This document shows, piece by piece, positions 56,588 through 63,762 of a stretch of 64,000 nt of DNA. The notes beneath the pieces are model-generated. The model was not told the DNA's origin, ran no database searches, and worked only from the letters and a program-made list of their open reading frames with translations. The stretch is from Basidiobolus meristosporus CBS 931.73 (lineage: Eukaryota; Basidiobolomycota; Basidiobolomycetes; Basidiobolales; Basidiobolaceae). How positions within the stretch are numbered: position 1 is the stretch's first letter; each line of letters begins with the position of its first letter. The position numbers and the translations under genes are program-made. The stretch lies in contig MCFE01000254.1 in NCBI GenBank assembly GCA_002104905.1, forward strand, positions 49,552 to 113,551, in the 5' to 3' direction.

Positions 56588-56748
56588 GTTCTTTGAGTTA
56601 CCCCAGAAGTGAGCAGTAGTCACAGCCCATGTAGAAAAACCCCAGCTGGCCCAAAAGAAACCAGTTGCTTCTTTTTAGAATATTGATCTCGTTTATATAT
56701 ATATATACAGGTGAAATCTTTATTTCAGTTGAAACAAAGAAGCCAGCA

Positions 56749-59517
56749 CTAGTGTTGTAGCTTTGATACAAGAATGTGTAGCTGAGGGGAATTTGTAGGT
56801 AAGTTAATAAGAAGTGAAGACAGTTCTTCAGTGCTCAAGACACTGTTCAGTGGGATGGGGGGTAGCAAGAGAGGTAAGAATGACTTGTGAACAACATTAA
56901 TGAGGGGAATGTGATAAGGATTGATATTCATCATAAAGGGAGTGTGCTGCTGCAGATATTGCTGCCAAAGGTCTGTCAAGTACTTCAGGTAGGCCAGCTT
57001 GGGTTTTTCTGACTGCAGAATAAATTGAGCAAATATCTTGACTTCAGGATCTCCAAGTATAGTTCTCCAGCAGAAGCCAGGTGTTGTGTGGTGTGTTCTC
57101 TTCCATGCCTTAATAAGTGGGTTATTGCAGTGGTGAAGCCTGATATATAATCTGGTTCTGAGGTAGAGAAGTCTGATCTTATAGGGCATAAACCCAAAAG
57201 CACCAAGAATAGCATGTCTGTAGGGGCATTCAGGCAAATGAGGCACCAAGGAGGTAATGCACCATACTGCAAACTTGTCATGCTTAGTGCAGTCTCTAGA
57301 AGTAAGAGAGAGAAGTGGTAAGCCAAATTCCAGGACAGGGAAGACAAACTGCTTGAGTAGAAGGAGGCAGCTGGGAGCTGAGGTTGTAGGAGGAGTAACA
57401 GCCAGTAGCTTGTGGAGTGCCTGTCTTGCCAGGATGATTCTCTTCTTCAGGTGTGCTCCAGAGTCTAGTCCAGTAGGAAGGAAAGGAAAGCCAAGATATG
57501 TAGCAGAAACCTGAGCTGGTAGAGTGGAGTTCTCCAAGTTGATGGGGCAGCCCAAAGGTACTGTCTTTGCAATGGAAAGCTGGAGATTATTCTTCTGCAG
57601 ATACTGATGGATGGTCTGAGAGTCTTGTTGCACACTGGAGGAGGATATTCTGATGTCATCAGCAAAGAGAGTAACCAGGCAGTCAGCTGAGAGTCTTGGG
57701 AAATCATTCAGGAAGATGGCAAACAGTATAGGACCAAGCACGGAGCCTTGAACCACTCCATTAGGAACTGAGAACACAGCTGATTGCTCACTTGGGTGCA
57801 GAATTCTTGCTTGTGGATCCAGAAACAGAGACCTGACAAGGAGGGTGAGAGAGGTACTGGAGAAGCATTGCAACTTGGACCAAAGCAGATTTCTGTCAAC
57901 TGAATCAAAGGCCTTGGTAATATCAAACAGAACAGAGGGATACTTGCACTGGAGAGAGTGATCTTGGCTAAGTATGACTGCATATTCCAAGGAGAGGCCA
58001 GGAACAAAGCCAAACTGTGCAGGGTGAAACTTGAGGGAGTCAGAGTAGAGCTCCTGAGCAAGCAGAAGCTCAAACACCTTTCTGCAGGTGGGCAGCAGAG
58101 ATATTGGCCTGTAGGAGCTAGGATCCAGGTGCTTTCCTTTACCTTTGTACAGTGGCAGAACATTTGCAAAGGACCATTCCTCAGGAGTAGAAAGCTGGGC
58201 TGAGTATTGCTGAAACAGTGGAAGCAGAAGTGCAGACATGGCCTTGGTACTAATCTTCAGAAGCTCATAAGAGATTGTGTCCACACCTGGAGCAGTAGAG
58301 TTGGGAAGCCTCTTGAGCACATTATGGATTCTCCTTTGATCAAGTGCAAGTGGAATGGGCAGAGTCTTGAAGTCAGGATGAAAGTCAGGAGTTGAGTACT
58401 GCTTTATAGAGAAGAAGATGTTAGCCAGCTGTTCTGTTGAAGGTAACTTCCTGGAAGAGGGCCTCATTGCCCTGTAGAGTCTTGATACTGTTCTTGTTAT
58501 AGAGTTGGAAGATTGCAGAGGCAAAGAACTCATAATATGATCCCAGAGCTGAGTATGCAGAGTGTGGTGAATTGCCTTGGAGTGGTGTATGGCTGTCAGG
58601 AGGAGTTTCTCTCTTTTTGGGTTAGGGAAACTCAGGTAGCTTTGTTGCAGGGCTGAAACAATGGATTCCCATTTTCTTGAGGTAACAGCAGTAGTCTTGC
58701 ATGGCAGTGAGAGGGAGGCAGACACCAGAATCAGATGCTTCACAAAGAGCCAGGCATAGTTGAGATCATCAGGCAGAGAAAGTAGCAAACTGGCAAGCTT
58801 CAAGTAGTTCCCAAAGTCTTTCTTCTGATTCTTGGTAGCTTTGTGGGTGAGCACAGTAAGTTTTGGCAGCTTCTTCTTCACAACTGGTTGCATAGAAAGG
58901 GACCAGTCTGGGTGGTCAGAGGCTCTCAAGGATCCTAGCTCAGCTCCAGAGAATTGCTTAACTTCATTCACAAAGTAGAGGGCAGCAGCAGAAGGGCAGA
59001 TCCAGTCAACACATCTTTTCTCAGATTGAGCACCTAGTGCTAGCAGATGGCTTTCTCTCAGGAAGTTCAGTAGGAATGTAGACCTTGGCTTCATTCTTGC
59101 AGTCAGAGTAGTCTTGTTCTCAGGATGGGGAATGTTGAGATCTCCAAGCAAGATAATAGGTGTTGATATAGATTGCTGGTATTGCTGAACTTTCTGGCAT
59201 ATAACTTGCACTTCCTGAAGGGCAAGACTTGGAGGCGGATAGCAGAGCACCAGACTGATAGTTGGCAACTGGAGAGCAGCACAGTAAGGGGAGTAAAGAG
59301 GAACACAGAGCTGAGGAGTATTGATGGTAGAAGAGATAAAGCAGATAGAGGAGGTATTCTTTGTTCTAGGAGTAGAAAAGCAATATAGATTAGTCAAAAG
59401 TATAGAGGGTAGCTGGACATCAATCAAACACAGGAGGGAAAATCTTGAAAGAAGTCTCTCTAAAGTTGGTCTTGATGGCTGTATGCTGTTGCAGTTAAGC
59501 AACAGAACTTCAGGTAG
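56749..59517 (-). CDS. LINE-1T ORF2: APE endonuclease-reverse transcriptase
   Basis: 922 codons open from just after a TGA at 59518-59520. Endonuclease: LLLNCNSIQPSRPT, LVLCYPPPSLA, ILLGDLNIPHPENKT, VDWICPS and RASDHPDWSL, giving the Asn, Asp-Asn and Ser-Asp-His positions. The expected Gln-Glu-Thr near residue 30 reads VQLPS, so the catalytic Glu seems missing. Reverse transcriptase: LPLYKGKGKHLDPSSYRPIS, FDITKAFDSVDRNLLW, NGVVQGSVLGPILFAIFLND, LFADDIRISS (FADD) and AKTVPLGCP. The tail (ILGDPEVKIFAQFILQSEKP) has no RNase H and no clear zinc knuckle. No ATG precedes the endonuclease motifs; the first in-frame Met lies about 140 residues in, so translation must come from ORF1 readthrough or reinitiation. 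Confidence 0.88.
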   Translation of the reverse strand, partial: LPEVLLLNCNSIQPSRPTLERLLSRFSLLCLIDVQLPSILLTNLYCFSTPRTKNTSSICFISSTINTPQLCVPLYSPYCAALQLPTISLVLCYPPPSLALQEVQVICQKVQQYQQSISTPIILLGDLNIPHPENKTTLTARMKPRSTFLLNFLRESHLLALGAQSEKRCVDWICPSAAALYFVNEVKQFSGAELGSLRASDHPDWSLSMQPVVKKKLPKLTVLTHKATKNQKKDFGNYLKLASLLLSLPDDLNYAWLFVKHLILVSASLSLPCKTTAVTSRKWESIVSALQQSYLSFPNPKREKLLLTAIHHSKAIHHTLHTQLWDHIMSSLPLQSSNSITRTVSRLYRAMRPSSRKLPSTEQLANIFFSIKQYSTPDFHPDFKTLPIPLALDQRRIHNVLKRLPNSTAPGVDTISYELLKISTKAMSALLLPLFQQYSAQLSTPEEWSFANVLPLYKGKGKHLDPSSYRPISLLPTCRKVFELLLAQELYSDSLKFHPAQFGFVPGLSLEYAVILSQDHSLQCKYPSVLFDITKAFDSVDRNLLWSKLQCFSSTSLTLLVRSLFLDPQARILHPSEQSAVFSVPNGVVQGSVLGPILFAIFLNDFPRLSADCLVTLFADDIRISSSSVQQDSQTIHQYLQKNNLQLSIAKTVPLGCPINLENSTLPAQVSATYLGFPFLPTGLDSGAHLKKRIILARQALHKLLAVTPPTTSAPSCLLLLKQFVFPVLEFGLPLLSLTSRDCTKHDKFAVWCITSLVPHLPECPYRHAILGAFGFMPYKIRLLYLRTRLYIRLHHCNNPLIKAWKRTHHTTPGFCWRTILGDPEVKIFAQFILQSEKPKLAYLKYLTDLWQQYLQQHTPFMMNINPYHIPLINVVHKSFLPLLLPPIPLNSVLSTEELSSLLINLPTNSPQLHILVSKLQH

Positions 59518-59520
59518 TCA
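59515..59520 (-). promoter_or_regulatory. Candidate stop-codon readthrough site UGA CUA
   Basis: The minus strand reads TCT GCC TGA CTA CCT GAA. UGA followed by CUA is a well-known efficient readthrough context (alphaviruses and some mammalian mRNAs). Both sides are open in the same frame over hundreds of codons. Confidence 0.6.
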
Positions 59521-60610
59521 GGCAGAGGTTGTAGCTTCTTCAGAGGCAGCATTGACAATGTGACCTGCAGAGTCCCAGAGCTCTTCAAATGGTGCATCAC
59601 TTAAGTCAGCAAGGAGGGAAATGGCATGATTCTTGAGGAAGTATGCCACATCATAGGAGGGGGCTTGTCTCTTGATGGCAGCAAAGAATGACAGAATGGC
59701 AACATGGGCTGGAGGCTTGTTGAACAGTAGAGAGTCAGAGGATTCAGATTCTTCAGGCACTATCTTGAAGTCAGTTTTCAGCCAGTTAAGGTTCTTCTCC
59801 ACAAAGGCAACAAATGAGTCAGCAATGTTTTGGTCTAGGATAAACTCCAGAATCTTCCCTTTTCTCCAGGCCAGGTTGACAATTCTTGAGAGCTGAATAT
59901 TGCATGCCTTGAGTGCTTTCCTGATGTTGGAAATGGGAGTCCAGGGAACTTGCTTCAAGTACACCACAGTCCAGGTAGAAGCTGGTGGTAGGTTTGCTGG
60001 GGGCTTGTAAGTCCTTCTGTGTTGCAATGGAGCTGCAGTAGTCAGATTGGAGTCCACATTCTCAGTAGAGGGTTTTCTTGATGTGTTTTGCTGAATGGTA
60101 CTGGAGCTGGATGTGCTGATAATTCTTGCTAGAACCTTGCCTGCATAAGTCTGAGGAATAGCTGAGGTGACTGTAGAGGTGGTGGCAGCTGGTGGAGGTG
60201 GAGAGGCAGAAACTGAAGCAGGAACTGAGGTCACCTGGGAGAAGGCAGTAGAAGCAGGTTTTCTGGGAGGAACAGAGTTCACTATCCAGTTGTTCTGTAA
60301 AACACTGGAGTAGCTTTTCTGTGGAACAGGATCTTGCTCTTGAACAGGAACAGAAGCAGGAGGCTGGGGCTGAGCAGTAGTGGTAAGGCAGTGGCACTCC
60401 AAGGAAGCTTTTTGCAAGGCATCTCTGGCAGTTTTCAGGGCAGTATTGGCTTCATTCTTGAGCTTCTTGCATTGAGCATCCAGTCTCTTGTTTTCAATAG
60501 CCAGGGCAGTATTGGCAGCCTCTAAATCAGCAATTTTCTTCTCAATTGTAAGGAATCTCTGAAGAAATGCATCAGTAGAAGTGCTGGCATCTGGGAGAGC
60601 AGTTGCAGGA
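59518..60610 (-). CDS. LINE-1T ORF1, 5'-truncated
   Basis: Open in one frame from the telomere junction to TGA at 59518-59520. The N-terminal part is a coiled coil (ASTSTDAFLQRFLTIEKKIA, LDAQCKKLKNEANTALKTAR). The middle is Pro/Ser/Thr-rich (SPPPPAATTSTV) with QTYAGKVLARI. The C-terminal 150 residues look folded: WTVVYLKQVPWTPISNIRKA, ILEFILDQNIADSFVAFVEK, EELWDSAGHIVNAASEEATT. This is the size and plan of LINE ORF1 proteins (RNA-binding chaperones), although I see no CCHC knuckle. No ATG is available upstream; the frame runs into CCCTAA repeats as Asn-Pro codons, so the original start was lost when the element was capped. Confidence 0.75.
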
Positions 60611-60627
60611 GGGTTAGGGTTAGGGTT
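60611..60627 (+). repeat. Internal telomere block 1
   Basis: GGGTTAGGGTTAGGGTT between LINE-1T copy A and LINE-2T; almost three repeats. Confidence 0.95.
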
Positions 60628-61568
60628 CTAGTGCTTTATTGGGATAATGAGTATTGTAATGGAACATACACACTAAAGGAGCCAATACTAGCTGATGTGA
60701 AGCCTGTGTAAGCAAGAGGGATAGCTGGGAGTGTTCAGAGTGTGAAAATTATGTCAAAGTGGTTTGAACATGAAAGGGATAAGGTAATCTCATAGTAGCT
60801 GGTAATCATTTGTGTTAGTGGTACAGATATTTCAAGGCAGAAGCTCAGGTCTAATTGCAGCTATTATGCAATTTAATCTTCTGACCAAAGCTCTCTGAGT
60901 ATGAAACTGGAAGAGTGCATCAGTATCCTTGAATTCAAAGCATCTTTCAGCATGAGTATAGTAGAAGGGCTGCTTGCAGATTGGGCACTTGGAGCCCAGA
61001 CATATGGTATTCATCCTCCATCTTATAGCCTGGAGGGAATAGAAGGTGCTCTTCAGGTACAATGACACATCAGCACCACTATGTGTGTGTCTACTGTCTT
61101 TTCTGATAAGCCTAATTCTATCCCTTGATGTAGTAACTTGTGATATATTCTGAAGTCTCCTTTGATGCATTGCAACCCAAAGGGGAATCTGTCCACCAGG
61201 AGGTGCACTGCTGTTGGCTAGTACATATTGTTCGTAGCCAGCTGGGCAATGTACTCCTTTTTTGATTAAAGAGTTTGGAGTAGTGTCTATTCTTCTTCCT
61301 ACAATGGCATCTACCAAAGCCCTCAATGGGTTGTCAGGGCTAGACTTTGCAAAGTGCTGGCCAAACCTGATACTTAAAGTCTCAAATCTCTGGGATACTG
61401 ATTCAATGCCAGTCAAGCTTTGAATCAATCTATGGTACTGTTTAGTATGATACAGAAAAGAACTTACTACCCAGCCTAAGCTTTCCCTTTGTATTAGTTC
61501 AATTCTGTGCAAGATATCAGGACTGAGAGTGAAGTGCATCATTGGGGCAGAGTACTCCCAGCAAGATC
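60628..61568 (-). mobile_element. LINE-2T copy, 5'-truncated (second telomeric LINE family)
   Basis: Minus strand. It holds the C-terminal part of a different LINE ORF2 (60832-61620) plus a 3' UTR of about 200 bp ending AATAAAGCACTAG next to CCCTAA repeats. It is cut at its 5' side by TTAGGGTTAGGG (61569). No nucleotide similarity to LINE-1T was seen beyond the AATAAAG near the 3' end. Confidence 0.75.
60832..61568 (-). pseudogene. LINE-2T ORF2 C-terminal fragment
   Basis: Reads through LRSCWEYSAPMMHFTLSPDI, ESLGWVVSSFLYHTKQYHRL, MHQRRLQNISQVTTSRDRIR and a zinc-binding-like CPICKQPFYYTHAERC (C-x2-C-x7-H-x3-C) near the C-terminus. The last is typical of LINE tails after RT. The palm motifs are upstream and missing. 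The frame continues a little into the telomere block and copy C, which is accidental. Confidence 0.7.
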
Positions 61569-61580
61569 TTAGGGTTAGGG
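61569..61580 (+). repeat. Internal telomere block 2
   Basis: TTAGGGTTAGGG followed by extra G residues at the junction with LINE-1T copy C. Confidence 0.95.
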
Positions 61581-62077
61581 GGGGGAGACAGTCACCAAGA
61601 GGTGAAATCTTTATTTCAGTTGAAACAAAGAAGCCCGCGCTACTGTTGTAGCTTTGATACAAGAGTGTGTAGCTGAGGGGAATTTGTAGGTAAGTTAATA
61701 AGAAGTGATGATAGTTCTTCAGTGCTCAAGACACTGTTCAGTGGGAAGGGGGGTAGCAAGAGAGGTAAGAATGACTTGTGAACAACATTAATGAGGGGAA
61801 TGTGATAAGGATTGATATTCATCATAAAGGGAGTGTGCTGCAGCAGATATTGCTGCCAAAGGTCTGTCAAGTACTTCAGGTAGGCCAGCTTGGGTTTTTC
61901 TGACTGCAGAATATAGTGAGCAAACTTCTTGACTTCAGGATCTCCAAGTATAGTTCTCCAGCAGAAGTCAGGTGTTGTGTGGTGTGTTCTCTTCCAGGCC
62001 TTAATCAGTGGGTTGTTGCAGTTGTGAAGTCTGAGGTATAATCTGGTTCTAAGGTAGAGAAGTCTGATCTTATAGGG
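61581..62077 (-). mobile_element. LINE-1T copy C, 5'-truncated
   Basis: 3' end intact (..TTTCACCTCTTGGTGACTGTC). It matches copy A closely for about 480 bp, covering the last 140 codons of ORF2. It is cut at 62077 where an LTR-like sequence starts. Confidence 0.92.
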
Positions 62078-62695
62078 TGTTGTATCCAAGAGAAAGTGTA
62101 ATAAAACTCTTGAATGGTTTAACTGAACCAAAGGGACAATTAAGTGCAGAATCTTAGAATTGTCAGAGAGTGGCGGAAATATTAGCAGAAAGATTCTGAT
62201 CTAATATTGGTCTTGGAAATAGCTGGGTTGGCTATAAAGGCAATGATATTTGTTTGCTAGGCAGGCTAGGCTTGGTGTTCTTTGGAGTGCTAGATATACT
62301 AGGCTTGGATAGAAACTAGAACGGAATTGTTGGATTCTTATTTTTGCTGAGACAGAATCTTGATTTTGTTGAGACACACACTAAACCAAAAGGTTCAGTA
62401 CACTTTATTTATACTTTTCTGATCAAGTTGAATTAGTAAGTGCCAAGAGACTGGATTGATGGAAATCAATTTGGGTGTTCATAGGTGCATAGGATAAATG
62501 AAAATTACATCATCAATCAACTGATGTCTTGGAAGCTGCACAGTGGTTGGATAGATCTCAGATGACTAATCACCTGGGAAGGCTTGGCAGATAGGTTGAT
62601 AACGTGATGACCATTTGAAAATAGATCAGGTGTGATAGCTAAAAATAGATTCTGAGGTGGGATCAAATAAACTGTAACTGGGATTTGTTATGTTT
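62078..62695 (-). repeat. LTR-like element D within the telomeric stack
   Basis: The left end is TGTTGTATCCAAG; read on the minus strand it ends GGATACAACA. In minus sense it has AAAAGTATAAATAAAG (about 62406-62421) as a TATA/transition region and a plausible R-U5 after it. The far (U3) end has no TG and meets GGGTTAGGG at 62696, so it may be truncated. Probably a solo LTR of another copia family that landed in, or beside, LINE copy C. Confidence 0.5.
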
Positions 62696-62724
62696 GGGTT
62701 AGGGAAAATCAGTTAGGGTTAGGG
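62696..62724 (+). repeat. Internal telomere block 3 (interrupted)
   Basis: GGGTTAGGG, then AAAATCAG, then TTAGGGTTAGGG. Confidence 0.9.
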
Positions 62725-62835
62725 GGGAGACAGTCACCAACAGGTGAAATCTTTATTTCAGTTGAAACAAAGAAGCCAGCGCTACTGTTGTAGCTTTGAT
62801 ACAAGAGTGTGTAGCTGAGGGGAATTTGTAGGTAA
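62725..62835 (-). mobile_element. LINE-1T copy E, 3' end only
   Basis: About 110 bp of LINE-1T 3' end (hairpin loop TGTT), capped at the ORF2 end by GGGTTAGGG. Confidence 0.92.
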
Positions 62836-62844
62836 GGGTTAGGG
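62836..62844 (+). repeat. Internal telomere block 4
   Basis: GGGTTAGGG between LINE copy E and SINE copy F. Confidence 0.9.
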
Positions 62845-63286
62845 GGAGGAAAGTCACCAAGTGGTGAAATCTTTATTTACTTATGACAAGTATCTAAAGA
62901 AGCCAAGTTAATCTGAAGTAGTTCCTAGTTAGCTAGGTCTGAGAGAGGTTTCCTGGAAAGCCAGGCCTGAGAAGTGAGAATCTGAATAAATCTGAGCTAA
63001 GTTATACTGGTTTGCGGTAGCTGAATTGTGGCCGGAATGGCCAGTAGACTGGGGGAACTGAGATGAATTTCTGGGCAATCACTGGCCAAATTCACTAGGC
63101 AAATCTGGCCAATTAGCATTTCAAGGATTTCAGCCAATCAGAGCCTTTGCTTTGCCCGATGGTTGATCAAGCCATCTCCCAATGAGCACACATCAATTTA
63201 TTGATCAAATTTTGCTGGATCCTGGATTTGAACCCACAACCATGGGTATGGAAGGGTTAGGGATAACCACAAGGCTAAGTGTTCTT
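62845..63286 (-). mobile_element. Telomeric tRNA-derived SINE, copy F (probably full length)
   Basis: 442 bp, minus strand. The 5' head (63286 leftwards) has a pol III promoter: A box TTAGCCTTGTGG (63267-63278) and B box GGTTCAAATCC (63224-63234), 33 bp apart, as in a tRNA. The body has no coding frame. The tail, AAATAAAGATTTCACC with actt and GGTGACTTTCC, closely resembles the 3' end of LINE-1T (AAATAAAGATTTCACC, tgtt, GGTGACTGTC), so it can be expected to use the LINE's reverse transcriptase. The 3' end joins CCCTAA repeats (62836-62844) and the 5' end is followed by GGTTAGGG. Confidence 0.78.
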
Positions 63287-63294
63287 GGTTAGGG
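63287..63294 (+). repeat. Internal telomere block 5
   Basis: GGTTAGGG between SINE copies F and G. Confidence 0.85.
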
Positions 63295-63432
63295 GAGGAA
63301 AGTCACCAAGTGGTGAAATCTTTATTTACTTATGACAAGTATCTAAAGAAGCCAAGTTAATCTGAAGTTATTTCTAGAAAGCTAGGTCTGAGAGATATCT
63401 TCCTGGTAAGCCAGGTCTAAGAGTTGAGAGGC
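63295..63432 (-). mobile_element. Telomeric SINE copy G, 5'-truncated
   Basis: 138 bp matching the 3' part of copy F with several differences (for example AGTTATTTCTAGAAAGC against AGTAGTTCCTAGTTAGC). It ends at TTAGGG (63433). Confidence 0.88.
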
Positions 63433-63438
63433 TTAGGG
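63433..63438 (+). repeat. Internal telomere block 6
   Basis: One TTAGGG unit plus extra G residues at the junction of SINE copy G and LINE-1T copy H. Confidence 0.85.
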
Positions 63439-63762
63439 GGGAGACAGTCACCAACAGGTGAAATCTTTATTTCAGTTGAAACAAAGAAGCCAGCGCTACT
63501 GTTGTAGCTTTGATACAAGAGTGTGTAGCTGAGGGGAATTTGTAGGTAAGTTAATAAGAAGTGATGATAGTTCTTCAGTGCTCAAGACACTGTTCAGTGG
63601 GAAGGGGGGTAGCAAGAGAGGTAAGAATGACTTGTGAACAACATTAATGAGGGGAATGTGATAAGGATTGATATTCATCATAAAGGGAGTGTGCTGCAGC
63701 AGATATTGCTGCCAAAGGTCTGTCAAGTACTTCAGGTAGGCCAGCTTGGGTTTTTCTGACTG
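63439..63762 (-). mobile_element. LINE-1T copy H, 5'-truncated, terminal
   Basis: 324 bp, nearly identical to copy C and E where they overlap. It breaks off within ORF2 (..TTTTTCTGACTG) and is capped by the terminal telomere. Most recent event in the stack. Confidence 0.93.

Larger units (their letters stand above)
55834..56706. other. Subtelomeric spacer with short tandem repeats, ending in (TA)n
   Basis: No gene. It contains three small tandem arrays (given separately or in findings) and ends with an (AT)n tract at 56692-56707 where the first LINE begins. Confidence 0.5.
56707..60610 (-). mobile_element. Telomeric LINE-1T copy A (nearly full length)
   Basis: Minus-strand non-LTR retrotransposon with two coding blocks: ORF1 (59518-60610, 5'-truncated) and ORF2 (56749-59517). 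The 3' UTR is very short: after the ORF2 stop at 56749 come only about 40 bp with AAATAAAG, up to GATTTCACCTGT at 56707. The last 20 bp present in other copies (GGTGACTGTCTCCCC) are missing and the element abuts (TA)n. The 5' side ends directly in GGGTTAGGGTTAGGGTT (60611-60627). Name LINE-1T is a working label for this window. Confidence 0.88.

Noticed and set aside
60832-61662. 276-residue frame read as one protein across 61568
   Set aside because: The first about 30 residues come from LINE copy C and the telomere block; the fusion is an accident of adjacency.
63254-63262. GGGTTAGGG within the SINE head as a further telomere block
   Set aside because: It lies between the A and B boxes of the tRNA-like head; splitting the SINE there would destroy a well-spaced pol III promoter, so it is more likely part of the SINE sequence.
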